IMG/VR virus record: IMGVR_UViG_3300035701_000205
Span: 1-29,047 of that record
Source of the DNA: a virus
DNA length: 29,047 nucleotides
Reading direction: 5' to 3' (one strand)
Part shown: piece by piece, positions 20,819-29,010 of the stretch
How the letters are laid out: the number at the start of each line of letters is the position of its first letter
Numbering within the stretch: the stretch's first letter is position 1
Position numbers and translations under genes: made by a program
Notes under the pieces: generated by a model
Told to the model about the DNA's origin: nothing
The model's database searches: none
Seen by the model: the letters and a program-made list of their open reading frames with translations, nothing else

Positions 20819-22171
20819 ATGGAACCAACCTTAACTCAAATACAGGAGGCCGTAGAGGACCTCAAAAAAGGTCTCGCTACCAAAAGTGAGATTACCGCCC
20901 TCATCGACAAAAAACTTGCTGATGATGAAGTGAAACTCAAGGCCGGCGTGGCGGACCAATTAAAGCCGGTGACAACTGCCGTTGAAGAGATGAAGCAAAT
21001 AACCGAGAAACTAACCAGGGAAATCAATCTTCTTCAGCGGTCGCGGTTTGCAAGCATACGGAATTCTGATGGCCTTTACAAGGGCTTCTGGCCTTCGTTT
21101 GAAGTCTGTAAGGACTTCGGTCTGTTTATCATCGGCCACATTCTGGGCAATACAAATGCCCAGGAGGAATTGAAAAACAAAGGCATCGATTGCCACTATA
21201 TCGACAAGGAAGGCAACATCGTAAAAACCAAGGCGATGGGCGATCCACTTATCCCCGAGGACTTTATGGCGTATCTCGTCGAGCGAATCGGAATTTACGG
21301 GGTTTATCGCCGCAATGCTATGGTTTGGCCGATAACTGGCGGCAGTGCATCTTTCCCGATTGTCACCGGGGATCCGGACGTTTACTGCCTCGAAGCCGGT
21401 GTTGCACCAAGCGCTTCGGACATCGGTTTTGGGGCCGCAGGCCTTTCGCCGAAGGTCTGGATTAGTTATATCCCTGTCCCGAGGGCCACAATGGAGAGTG
21501 CGGCAATTGCCATCGGCGAGGTCGTTGGCAGGCGGTTGGCAAGGGCCTTTGGTCGTAAGGAAGATGCTGCTGGTTTTATGGGCGATGGTTCCAGCACCTA
21601 TTTCAATTACATCGGCCTGACCCAGGCCCTTTTGCGGGTGAATGCGACTCCGGCACTTGTTCGGGCATTGGCGGTGCAGGCGACACCCGGCGCCTGGAGT
21701 GCTATTACTGCACAGGACCTCACGAATATGCAGGGCATCATTCACGATGATGCCGACGATAGTGTGGACCTTAAGTGGTATTGCCACAAGAATTTCTTTT
21801 ACACCGTCCTGATTAAAATTGCACTGGCAATGACTGGTTCATTTGCAGCCGAGATGATAAATACCGCTTATGGCAAAAATCCACAATTCCTCGGCCGGCC
21901 AGTGGAATTCGTCCCGCCGATGCACCGGACAAAACCGGCAGTTGACCATGTCCCCTTGCTTTATGGCAATCTTCGTATGGCGGCTGTTCTCGGCGAGGCA
22001 AGGGCCTATACCCTGGCATCTGATGCTTCGGTATTTTTCACCGCCGATTCGGTAGCCATAAGGGCCACCGAGCGTATCGGGATGAATAATGAGACCGGAG
22101 TCGGCACTGCAACAACCGCGACTACCCCTGAAGATGGTGTCGTGGTTGGTCTTTATGCCGATATCGCCTGA
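20819..22171 (+). CDS. HK97-fold major capsid protein
   Basis: The protein is 450 aa with AAGGAGAT before the ATG. Residues ~1-80 form a charged coiled coil (VEDLKKGLATKSEITALIDK), the delta domain that serves as scaffold and is removed by the protease. The shell domain (from about 140) begins near AMGDPLIPEDFMAYLVER and shows the HK97 signature: SASFPIVTGDPDVYCLEAG, then LSPKVWISYIPVPRATMESA, and FMGDGSSTYFNYIGLTQ. The gene lies 12 bases after the protease and is followed by a perfect hairpin, as expected for the most expressed structural gene. Confidence 0.92.
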   Translation: MEPTLTQIQEAVEDLKKGLATKSEITALIDKKLADDEVKLKAGVADQLKPVTTAVEEMKQITEKLTREINLLQRSRFASIRNSDGLYKGFWPSFEVCKDFGLFIIGHILGNTNAQEELKNKGIDCHYIDKEGNIVKTKAMGDPLIPEDFMAYLVERIGIYGVYRRNAMVWPITGGSASFPIVTGDPDVYCLEAGVAPSASDIGFGAAGLSPKVWISYIPVPRATMESAAIAIGEVVGRRLARAFGRKEDAAGFMGDGSSTYFNYIGLTQALLRVNATPALVRALAVQATPGAWSAITAQDLTNMQGIIHDDADDSVDLKWYCHKNFFYTVLIKIALAMTGSFAAEMINTAYGKNPQFLGRPVEFVPPMHRTKPAVDHVPLLYGNLRMAAVLGEARAYTLASDASVFFTADSVAIRATERIGMNNETGVGTATTATTPEDGVVVGLYADIA

Positions 22172-22192
22172 TTTGTTTTCAGGCGAAAAAGT
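22164..22192 (+). terminator. Hairpin directly after the major capsid gene
   Basis: TCGCCTGA (22164-22171), containing the capsid stop codon, pairs perfectly with TCAGGCGA (22179-22186) around a 7-base loop. The tail AAAAGTTTTC is a poor U-run, so it is more likely a partial terminator or an mRNA-stabilising stem that raises capsid yield relative to downstream genes. Confidence 0.6.
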
Positions 22193-22261
22193 TTTCGTAG
22201 ATTCTTTGAGTGAATGTTTTGAATTAGTATTTTGAGTCATTGTTTTAGAAAGGACAAAACG

Positions 22262-22711
22262 ATGAGACCTTTTGAACGCGAAAAAGTAGTTACCCTGTTG
22301 CCTCCGCAACTTAAGGATGATGGAGATTTCGCAGGTAATACCTACGTCGATACTGCTGGATTTGATGAGAAACTCCGAGTCGAGTTCCATGTCGGCACTG
22401 TTGATGCCGCCATTGGTTCAACCGCCGAAACAACTCCGCCCTTGATTGAGGAATGCGATACTACCAATGGCACTTATACCGCCGTTACCGATGCTGCGCT
22501 TGCTGCGGTTATCGGTGCAGGCGGAGATAATACCATATACGCCATTGATGTGTCCCTGAAGAAAACGCATAAGCGGTATATGCAGGTCCAGGTGCCTCAC
22601 GCCGGCAACGGCACCACCGGCTGTAATCTGTGCATTATCGGCCGATTATCCGGCGGTCATGTGGTCAAGGATGCGACCGATATGGGCCTGACTGAGTTGG
22701 TCGAGGCATAA
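22262..22711 (+). CDS. Small structural protein after the capsid gene (possible head decoration)
   Basis: I start this 149-aa protein at the ATG at 22262, which has AAAGGA upstream; an upstream in-frame TTG at 22232 is less likely. The sequence is mostly beta (AAIGSTAETTPPLIEECDTT; TIYAIDVSLKKTHKRYMQVQ; GCNLCIIGRLSGG) with Gly/Ala turns. A small beta-rich protein encoded right after the major capsid protein is often a decoration or head-stabilising protein. The family is not recognised, so the role is from position. Confidence 0.6.
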   Translation: MRPFEREKVVTLLPPQLKDDGDFAGNTYVDTAGFDEKLRVEFHVGTVDAAIGSTAETTPPLIEECDTTNGTYTAVTDAALAAVIGAGGDNTIYAIDVSLKKTHKRYMQVQVPHAGNGTTGCNLCIIGRLSGGHVVKDATDMGLTELVEA

Positions 22712-22720
22712 GGGATTAAA

Positions 22721-23371
22721 ATGCCTAAGATTCTTATTGCAACTCCGACCGGCGATACAATCGAACCGAGAACATCGGCCTGGCGTGAATCTATTGCGCA
22801 CAGGTTCCGCGACCGCGTGGCCTTTGCCCACATCGATGATAACCCGATTATCGTGGTTGGCAGGCCGCACGACCACGTGCGTAATGGTCTGGTTCGCATA
22901 TTTCTGGCAGGCGATTGGACGCACCTGTTTTTCCTGGATAGCGACGTCGAGCCGCCGTTGGATTGCATTGAGCGACTTTTGGCCTTGAACGTCCCACTTG
23001 CCGGCGGATGTTATCCTCTGAATATGCAGCAGGGTCTCCGCTGGGCATTACTGAACGCAGACAGCGACCGGCTCTACCGGCTCCTCGAATGGCTTCCATC
23101 GCTGGATAAGCCCTTCGAGGTCGATGCCGGCGGGGCCGGTTGTCTGCTAATTCGCCGTGATGTCTTTGATAAAGTCAATTGGCCCTGGTTCAAATGGGTC
23201 GAGCGTGAGGATAGTTCTCAGGAATCCGAAGATGTATTCTTTTTCCGCAAGGCCAATGCGGCGGGTTATCGTGTCACTATCGACCCGCAGGTCATCTGTA
23301 ATCATTTCAAGAAGATAAATATAACCGACCTGATGCGTATGAAAATGGCAGGTCAAAAACGAAAGGAATAA
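22721..23371 (+). CDS. Glycosyltransferase-like (GT-A fold) protein
   Basis: The protein is 216 aa. It has an N-terminal strand KILIATPTGDTIEPRTSAW, a nucleotide-sugar metal motif DSD within THLFFLDSDVEPPLDCIERL (~68-87), PLAGGCYPLN, a Gly-rich VDAGGAGCLLIRRDVFDKV (~131-149) and SEDVFFFRKANAAGYRVTID followed by CNHFK. This is the arrangement of family-2-like glycosyltransferases with a DxD motif. Encoded between capsid genes, it could glycosylate a virion protein or modify host surface sugars. The acceptor cannot be read from sequence. Confidence 0.75.
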   Translation: MPKILIATPTGDTIEPRTSAWRESIAHRFRDRVAFAHIDDNPIIVVGRPHDHVRNGLVRIFLAGDWTHLFFLDSDVEPPLDCIERLLALNVPLAGGCYPLNMQQGLRWALLNADSDRLYRLLEWLPSLDKPFEVDAGGAGCLLIRRDVFDKVNWPWFKWVEREDSSQESEDVFFFRKANAAGYRVTIDPQVICNHFKKINITDLMRMKMAGQKRKE

Positions 23372-23373
23372 TT

Positions 23374-23937
23374 ATGTGGGTCAAAATTCTAAAAATCTAC
23401 GCCGGCCCGCTCGGCCTGTATGTCATCGACCAGAAATTGGATGTGCCGAAGGAAATAGTGGACAAACTCCCCAAAGGCACCTGCAAACCCGTCCCCGCCC
23501 CCTGGGACGAAAAAATTGACCATAAGGCGATTGCCGCCGCCGAACAGAAAAAGAATGCGACTCTCGCTATTGAAAAGGCGGTTGCTTTGCGTAGAAAAGT
23601 CGATGAACTTACTCTTCTAATGGTCGATTTCTCTCGTGCATTTAAGAATGCACAGGATGCCGATAAAAAGGCACGGGATATGGAAAATAAAGCAGCAAAA
23701 AAAAGTGATGTAAAAAAGATTATACAATTTGCAGATGCCAAACTGCAAATTGCAGGTAGCAGGTTCGCAGAAGTTCAGGCAGAAAAAACCATTGCTATTC
23801 TGGAGGCAGAAGATGCAGAACAAGTCGCAGCAAAACTCGCCGAAGAGGCCGGAATCGGATTCGAGCCGGCAAAAGGAATTTCGGACGCCGATGGACAAAC
23901 AGTATCGTCCCCGGCAGAAAAATCCATACAGGACTAA
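23374..23937 (+). CDS. Coiled-coil protein of the head operon
   Basis: This 187-aa protein has a short beta N-terminus (MWVKILKIYAGPLGLYVIDQ). A long Ala/Lys/Glu-rich helical body follows (about 50-165, including KKNATLAIEKAVALRRKVDE and AEKTIAILEAEDAEQVAAKL), with a disordered tail. No family is recognised. It starts two bases after the glycosyltransferase-like gene and ends directly before the dockerin-like gene. The DNA at about 23725-23755 (TTGCAGATGCCAAACTGCAA) resembles a degenerate dispersed repeat, with low certainty. Confidence 0.6.
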   Translation: MWVKILKIYAGPLGLYVIDQKLDVPKEIVDKLPKGTCKPVPAPWDEKIDHKAIAAAEQKKNATLAIEKAVALRRKVDELTLLMVDFSRAFKNAQDADKKARDMENKAAKKSDVKKIIQFADAKLQIAGSRFAEVQAEKTIAILEAEDAEQVAAKLAEEAGIGFEPAKGISDADGQTVSSPAEKSIQD

Positions 23938-24447
23938 ATGACAGGTAAAATATCCATTTTTATTCTGGTTATGGGTATTATTTCAGGGACAATTTGTCCT
24001 TCTCCAGAATCTATTGTCCCACCGTTCGCCTATGACCCTGAAGAATGTCAATATCGGATTCTCGGGTCGGTGCAGATGAATGTGGGTAATTCGTTTGCTA
24101 TACCGATAGGCGCTTGTGATCCTGATGGAGATGCACTTGTTTTTACGTTAGACAATCAGCCGGAGGGAATGATTTTAGATTTAGGTTCTATCGAGCCAAA
24201 TATGATTATTCTTGTTTGGAAGGCAACGGCAGCAGGTATCTATTATCCAAATATCACGGTCACGGACATGCCGGTCGATGGCATACCGCTATTCGATAGA
24301 GGGACTATTGTGGTTCGCATTTGGGAATTTAATCAAGCGCCGATTCTATCCGGTTTTGGCAGTGCCGATTTGAACTTTGATGGAACGGTTAATTTCGCTG
24401 ATTTTGCGATATTTGTTTCGCATTGGCTAAAATCAGTAAAGGATTAA
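23938..24447 (+). CDS. Secreted protein with cadherin-like domain and dockerin-type calcium loop
   Basis: The protein is 169 aa. A hydrophobic N-terminal segment (ISIFILVMGIISG) looks like a signal peptide. Residues ~45-130 form an Ig/cadherin-like domain (GACDPDGDALVFTLDNQPEG; NMIILVWKATAAGIYYPNIT). The C-terminus (~143-169) is a single dockerin-type EF-hand, DLNFDGTVNFADFAIF, with calcium ligands D-N-D-D and the SHWL ending common in Phycisphaerae secreted proteins. It starts directly after the previous stop (TAAATG). It looks like a host-derived cargo gene, although head or tail attachment through the dockerin loop cannot be excluded. Confidence 0.78.
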   Translation: MTGKISIFILVMGIISGTICPSPESIVPPFAYDPEECQYRILGSVQMNVGNSFAIPIGACDPDGDALVFTLDNQPEGMILDLGSIEPNMIILVWKATAAGIYYPNITVTDMPVDGIPLFDRGTIVVRIWEFNQAPILSGFGSADLNFDGTVNFADFAIFVSHWLKSVKD

Positions 24448-24450
24448 AAA

Positions 24451-24726
24451 ATGGCAATAACGTGGGAAGTTAAAATAACTGTCACGGATATTTTATCAAA
24501 AACAATATCGATAACGGCGATTCGAACAGATAGCACCAACCCTGCAAATCCGAGAACATATACGATTGTCAATCGGCATATAAACACGGCAGCGGAAAAA
24601 ATTGCCGTGATGAATGATATTTGGGTGATGCGAACAGCGGATGTAAATCGTGATTTAGCAGTCTCCACTTTAATTGGGACATTGGAGGCACAAGCAAAAG
24701 CCAATCTTGAGGCCAGAGAGGTGTAA
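24451..24726 (+). CDS. Small phage structural-type protein
   Basis: This 91-aa protein has beta strands (MAITWEVKITVTDILSKTIS; ITAIRTDSTNPANPRTYTIV) followed by a C-terminal helix (VSTLIGTLEAQAKANLEARE). I recall similar short MAITWEV-type proteins beside phage tail-fibre genes, but no function. It begins three bases after the dockerin-like gene and is followed after two bases by the next gene. Confidence 0.6.
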   Translation: MAITWEVKITVTDILSKTISITAIRTDSTNPANPRTYTIVNRHINTAAEKIAVMNDIWVMRTADVNRDLAVSTLIGTLEAQAKANLEAREV

Positions 24727-24728
24727 TT

Positions 24729-25379
24729 ATGGCAGCCATTGATACAATCGAAGTTCTTGATAATCTGCAATTTGAGCATCTTAATACGGCAGATATTTAC
24801 ACGGTTCACGCAGATGGACAGGCGGGTGAATGTGTATGCACAAATCCTATTGCAGTTCCTATGCCTGCCTTGGGAGCACGGGTCCTTGTCAACAATAATT
24901 ATGGTGCAACCGGCTCGACAATTATCGCCAGGGTCAAGGCTACTACTGTTACCGGTATGACTGCCACAACGGTGACCAAGACACAAAATACGCAACTACT
25001 TGAATGGACATCAATTGCTTTAGCCGAAATGGCGGAATCTACCGAGCTGAATTTGACTGATGTTAGGGATGCCTTGTTTCATATTGATGTCGCCATTGCA
25101 GGAACTACGGCCCATCTTGGAACGGAGATTATTATTCAGGTTCGCAAAGAGGCAACGGTGGACGAGTGGACCACAATTTGTCGGTTTGTCGTTCTGTCTG
25201 GATTAACTGCGTTCAAAACAGATGTATTAAGCACGGCCGCCGCCGGTCAAAAGGTTATACCTATTAGCAATCCAACGGCAGGGAATCTAAATCATATTAA
25301 CAAATGGATTTTCATTTTGGATGCAACTATCGCAAACTGTGAGATGGCATTCCAGACTGCTTGTGGAGCAGATGCCTAA
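24729..25379 (+). CDS. Beta-rich virion-type protein (216 aa)
   Basis: The sequence is Thr/Ala-rich with repeated strands: VLVNNNYGATGSTIIARVKA, then MTATTVTKTQNTQLLEWTSI, an acidic helix LAEMAESTELNLTDVRDALF and TAHLGTEIIIQVRKEATVDE. No cysteine-rich motifs or catalytic residues stand out. It is probably a tail-fibre or baseplate accessory. The stop overlaps the start codon of the LamG-like gene (TAATG), which shows coupling. The family is not recognised. Confidence 0.6.
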   Translation: MAAIDTIEVLDNLQFEHLNTADIYTVHADGQAGECVCTNPIAVPMPALGARVLVNNNYGATGSTIIARVKATTVTGMTATTVTKTQNTQLLEWTSIALAEMAESTELNLTDVRDALFHIDVAIAGTTAHLGTEIIIQVRKEATVDEWTTICRFVVLSGLTAFKTDVLSTAAAGQKVIPISNPTAGNLNHINKWIFILDATIANCEMAFQTACGADA

Positions 25380-26188
25380 TGATACATTTACTTCAAAAAC
25401 CTCTTTTAGGAGTTCCGGTTAACTGGTCCCATCCGCTCGCTCGCGGTCTCGTCCGCGCGTGGATTATGAACGAGAACGGCGGAACATTTGTTTATGACCG
25501 CTGCGCTCGTATAGCAGCGAATTTTTCAGGAGCGCCGACATGGGCGGCTGGAAAATATGGTTCACGAATTGAATGCGATGGTAATGATGATTCTATTGAT
25601 AATACCGCCATCCTGCCGTTCACTAACTATCCATTTACCATAATCGTCTCGGCTATTCGTTGTTCGGGCTCCTATTCTAACATTTATGGAGTTAACCAGA
25701 CCGGAGTAAATATAACAAGAGCAGGAATGAATTGTTCAAGCACCGGTTTTTTAACAGGGTATGTTTACTCCGGAAGCAGCGGTGGTGACGTTCAGTCTGT
25801 TACGACATTTGCAGTGGGTGATGAATATTGGGGAGCATTTGTTGGTTACAGTAGTAATAACAGGTCAATGTACGTCAATGGGAAATATGAAGCGAACACC
25901 ACAACGGCAAAGAATTTTCCTACCGGTTTGAATAGTGAGAGTTTTGCGAGACATTGGGGCGCAGGTGGTGCTCCGTATTGTTATGCAGCCAAATTCAATT
26001 ATGTGTATACTTATAACCGTGCCCTTACAGATGCAGAGATTGCCTGGCTTTACCGCGAGCCGTTTGCGATGTTTGATAGGCCGAGTATTGGCTTGCTCTA
26101 TGTCCCGCCGGCAGGCGGCCAGACAATTCTTGATTATGAGCGAGGCGTCAGGGGCGTCAATCGGGGAGTTATGGTAGGAGTCTCATAA
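25379..26188 (+). CDS. LamG/concanavalin-like domain protein, likely virion adhesin
   Basis: I start this 269-aa protein at the ATG at 25379, overlapping the upstream stop. Residues ~15-60 (HPLARGLVRAWIMNENGGTF) and ~160-225 (YNRALTDAEIAWLYREPFAM) are the classic ends of a LamG/concanavalin A-like jelly-roll domain as found in phage and planctomycete proteins. The centre has strands such as NRSMYVNGKYEANTT. The C-terminus (YERGVRGVNRGVMVGVS) is a short Gly-rich tail. It probably binds polysaccharide on the host surface. The next gene follows directly after its stop codon. Confidence 0.75.
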   Translation: MIHLLQKPLLGVPVNWSHPLARGLVRAWIMNENGGTFVYDRCARIAANFSGAPTWAAGKYGSRIECDGNDDSIDNTAILPFTNYPFTIIVSAIRCSGSYSNIYGVNQTGVNITRAGMNCSSTGFLTGYVYSGSSGGDVQSVTTFAVGDEYWGAFVGYSSNNRSMYVNGKYEANTTTAKNFPTGLNSESFARHWGAGGAPYCYAAKFNYVYTYNRALTDAEIAWLYREPFAMFDRPSIGLLYVPPAGGQTILDYERGVRGVNRGVMVGVS

Positions 26189-27475
26189 ATGATAATTGCG
26201 AATAAGAAAAACTCGGCCTTTGAGCTTGCATTTCCGATGGTGGACAGCACAACGCCTGCGAGTTTTAAGACGGGTTTATCCCCTGTTGATACCGCATATT
26301 ATAAAGATGGTGCGGGCGCCTGGACGACACTGGCGATAACCGATACCGCCGCAGAAATCGGCACTACCGGCATTTATGAGATAAGTCTTACCGCCGCTGA
26401 AATGAATCACGACTGGGTGAATATAAAATTCACGGCATCCGGTGCAGCGGACACTCTTATTACTTTCAAAATGTTCACAAATAATATTGATGATGTAGAT
26501 ACGATAGTAGATGCCATTAAAGCCAAAACCGACAATCTGCCTGCCGCCCCCGCCGATGATACGAGCATCGATTCTCAATTGGCCGCGATAGCGGGTTACA
26601 TTGATACCGAGGTCGCCGCTATCAAGGCCAAAACAGATTTGATTCCCGCCGATATAACAACCCAACTTGATACTAACCTCCCGGCGATTAAAACTAAGAC
26701 TGATTTAATCGGAGCGAGTGTAGCTCTTGAAACCGGCGGTAATGTAGTGGCGATAAAAGCAAAGACCGATACTCTGCCTGCCAATCCGGCCGATGATACG
26801 AGCATTGATTCTCAATTAGCCGCGATAGCGGGATATATTGATACCGAAGTGGCAACTATTAAGGCCAAGACGGATTTGATTCCCGCCGATATAACAGCAC
26901 AATTGGATACGAACATTCCGGCGATTAAAGCAAAGACCGATTTGATTGGAGCGAGCGTGGCCCTTGAATCCGGAGGTAACGTAGCGGCGATAAAAGCAAA
27001 AACCGACAATCTGCCTGCTGCCCCCGCCGACGACACGAGCATTGATTCTCAATTGGCCGCGATAGCGGGTTACATTGACACCGAGGTCGCCGCCATCAAG
27101 GCCAAGACAGATTTGATTCCCGCCGATATAACAACACAATTAGATACGAATGTTCCGGCGATTAAAGCAAAAACTGACTTGATTGGAGCGAGCGTGGCCC
27201 TTGAAACTGGCGGTAATGCAACGGCAATAAAAACAGTAACCGATAAGCTCGGAACTGCGGTGGAATTGGATGGGGCGGTATATCGCTTCACCACAAATGC
27301 CCTGGAAATGGCGCCTTCCGGCGGTGCATCTGTTGGCGCCATCGCCGATGCCGTCTGGGATGAGACTGCCGCCGAGCACGTGGCCGCCGGGACAACAGGC
27401 AAAAAACTAAACGATATATCCGGCGGGGCTCCTATAAACGTCCAGCACGATTCCACACATATTGTAAGGAATTAA
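26189..27475 (+). CDS. Repetitive tail-fibre-like protein with three 79-aa repeats
   Basis: The protein is 428 aa. Residues ~1-105 form a beta domain (FELAFPMVDSTTPASFKTG; YEISLTAAEMNHDWVNIKF). The shaft (~110-346) consists of three repeats of exactly 79 residues, each carrying IKAKTDNLPAAPADDTSIDS, then QLAAIAGYIDTEVAAIKAKT and DLIPADITTQLDTN. The C-terminus (~347-428) ends with a GASVGAIADAVWDETAAEH segment common in phage fibre tips. The repeated AIKAKTD helices suit a trimeric coiled shaft. The ATG follows the previous stop directly. Confidence 0.8.
   Translation: MIIANKKNSAFELAFPMVDSTTPASFKTGLSPVDTAYYKDGAGAWTTLAITDTAAEIGTTGIYEISLTAAEMNHDWVNIKFTASGAADTLITFKMFTNNIDDVDTIVDAIKAKTDNLPAAPADDTSIDSQLAAIAGYIDTEVAAIKAKTDLIPADITTQLDTNLPAIKTKTDLIGASVALETGGNVVAIKAKTDTLPANPADDTSIDSQLAAIAGYIDTEVATIKAKTDLIPADITAQLDTNIPAIKAKTDLIGASVALESGGNVAAIKAKTDNLPAAPADDTSIDSQLAAIAGYIDTEVAAIKAKTDLIPADITTQLDTNVPAIKAKTDLIGASVALETGGNATAIKTVTDKLGTAVELDGAVYRFTTNALEMAPSGGASVGAIADAVWDETAAEHVAAGTTGKKLNDISGGAPINVQHDSTHIVRN
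26516..27226 (+). repeat. Three tandem 237-bp repeats in the fibre gene
   Basis: Units begin at 26516, 26753 and 26990, each exactly 237 bases, and end at 27226. They are similar but not identical, with many third-position differences. This indicates in-frame duplication followed by divergence under selection for the protein. Confidence 0.9.
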
Positions 27476-27476
27476 G

Positions 27477-28361
27477 ATGAGTTCTGTTGTTCTTGAAGAA
27501 AAATTTACGATTGATGGTGTATTGACCGATGTGACATCGGTCAAATTGAGTGACCCGACCGTGACTTTCGGCGTGAAGCGTAATGATACCGGCGATACGG
27601 TTGTTAAAGATGATACGGTAATGCCGAAGGTCTCTACCGGAGTTTATAGATATACTTTTACTGAGCCGGCTGCCGGCCTGACTTATACCTATTGGGTCGA
27701 ATGGGTCTATGCCGGTGAGACCTATCACGATGAGCATACCATCGCGGGCGCAGTTGCCGCGACAGGCATCTGTACTTTGTCAGATATCAAAGATCGCTTA
27801 GGAATTGTTGTTACCGACTATGATGCCGCTATTAGTCGAATTATTAACGGGGTTGAATCTCTTTTCGATAGTTATACCGGCAGGTCTTTAATTATCACTG
27901 CCGCCGATATTACTGAGTATTATACCGGTTGCGGGCCGTCACTGCAAGTTCGCCGGTTCCCGATTGTATCTCTTACCTCAATCAAGGAATCCATCTCTTA
28001 TGAATTTGATGCTGGCTCTCTTTTGATAACAGACCAGGATTATCGCATTATCACCGGCGGGAAATTCGGTATCATCCAGCGTCTCTGGACGGGCTGGCTT
28101 GATGTCCCCGATTCGATTGAAGTTATTTATCGCGGGGGTTATTGTTCTGCGGATGTGGTACCGGGTGAAGGTGAAACCGCCTTACCTTCCGATTTGCGCG
28201 AGGCGGCAATTGAACAGGCAATTTTCATCTGGAAGCGAAAGGATGATTTGGGCCTGTCGAGTGTGAGCGCTGAAGGCGGCTCCATCAACAAGTTCAGTGA
28301 TATGGACCTGCTGCCGATGGTCAAGAGAATTCTCGACCGTTACCGTCTTCCTTCTCTATAA
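27477..28361 (+). CDS. Head-tail connector (HK97 gp6-like) with extra N-terminal beta domain
   Basis: The protein is 294 aa. Residues ~1-95 form an Ig-like or beta-sandwich domain (TVTFGVKRNDTGDTVVKDDT; YRYTFTEPAAGLTYTYWVEW). From ~98 on the sequence matches the gp6-like connector family: LSDIKDRLGIVVTDYDAAIS, RIINGVESLFDSYTGRSL, a central beta part (YYTGCGPSLQVRRFPIVSLT) and a C-terminal LREAAIEQAIFIWKRKDD. Connector proteins form the ring under the portal. They are usually ~100-200 aa without the extra domain, so this is a fusion. The ATG lies one base after the fibre gene stop. Confidence 0.8.
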   Translation: MSSVVLEEKFTIDGVLTDVTSVKLSDPTVTFGVKRNDTGDTVVKDDTVMPKVSTGVYRYTFTEPAAGLTYTYWVEWVYAGETYHDEHTIAGAVAATGICTLSDIKDRLGIVVTDYDAAISRIINGVESLFDSYTGRSLIITAADITEYYTGCGPSLQVRRFPIVSLTSIKESISYEFDAGSLLITDQDYRIITGGKFGIIQRLWTGWLDVPDSIEVIYRGGYCSADVVPGEGETALPSDLREAAIEQAIFIWKRKDDLGLSSVSAEGGSINKFSDMDLLPMVKRILDRYRLPSL

Positions 28362-28370
28362 ACTCTATGA

Positions 28371-28406
28371 TTAAAATCCGTGAAATCCGTGAAATCCGTG
28401 GTTAAG
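28371..28406 (+). repeat. AATCCGTG-family repeat filling the gap before the gp10-like gene
   Basis: AAAATCCGTG is followed by AAATCCGTGAAATCCGTGG and TTAAG, ending just before the ATG at 28408. There is no room for a normal ribosome site. Confidence 0.75.
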
Positions 28407-28407
28407 T

Positions 28408-29010
28408 ATGCAAGTAATTATCGAATTAGGTCCTGATTTCCCGCAGACCGTCGCCGAACTTGGTGCAATGGGCAGTGCCGTTCTGTCCGCCTGTAATGAA
28501 GGCCTGGCCGAAGGCGCCCAATATGCCGCGACGAACGTGGTACAGAACTTCCTGACCGGCCAGTATTTGAGAGCCCGTTCCGGCCAGTTGCGGACTGCCG
28601 TTCAGGGTTGGCTGGATAAACCGTTAGATGCGATTGTCGGCGTTCGACCGAATTCCAAAGTTGAAAAATATAAATGGCTATTAGGCGAGGAATCGATTGG
28701 CCCGATTTTTCCAAAACGAGCAAAAGCATTGACGATTCCGATCGGTGAGGCCTTGACTTCTGCCGGCGTTGCCCGATTTGCCTCTGTAAAAGATGCGGAA
28801 GTTTCTTTAGGTGTGAAGATTTTTCGCCCAAAAGGTAAAAATGTTTTAGGTTACATACGCGGCAAGAAAGGCAAGTTCCGTCCTCTTTTTGTCCTTGTCA
28901 AGTCCGTTTTTGTCCAGCCGACCGGCGCCCTTATTGATGGCGTTTTAGATAGTGAAGATAAAATCGTGGGACTAATTGAATCCAAAATCTCTGATGCAAT
29001 CGGTCCATAG
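28408..29010 (+). CDS. HK97 gp10-like head-tail joining protein
   Basis: The protein is 200 aa. The N-terminal part has a helical lead (GSAVLSACNEGLAEGAQYAA; TNVVQNFLTGQYLRARSGQL) and the middle a WLLGEESIGPIFPKRAKALT segment. That segment matches the gp10 family of HK97-like phages, where a conserved E/G-x-x-I-x-PK-K/R-A-K-xL motif occurs. The C-terminus (RPLFVLVKSVFVQPTGALID; LIESKISDAIGP) is also family-like. gp10 proteins act in head-tail joining next to the connector, which is encoded immediately upstream. The start is preceded by repeat DNA rather than a ribosome site. Confidence 0.8.
   Translation: MQVIIELGPDFPQTVAELGAMGSAVLSACNEGLAEGAQYAATNVVQNFLTGQYLRARSGQLRTAVQGWLDKPLDAIVGVRPNSKVEKYKWLLGEESIGPIFPKRAKALTIPIGEALTSAGVARFASVKDAEVSLGVKIFRPKGKNVLGYIRGKKGKFRPLFVLVKSVFVQPTGALIDGVLDSEDKIVGLIESKISDAIGP

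Noticed and set aside
21011-21787. A 258-codon frame antisense to the major capsid gene
   Set aside because: The sense strand encodes a clear HK97 capsid protein. The antisense product has no family features and lies in the middle of a rightward operon.
28966-28977. A TGGGACTAATTG match to the putative left-end sites
   Set aside because: It lies inside the gp10-like coding frame (VGLIE), occurs once, and is far from any phage end. It is taken as chance.
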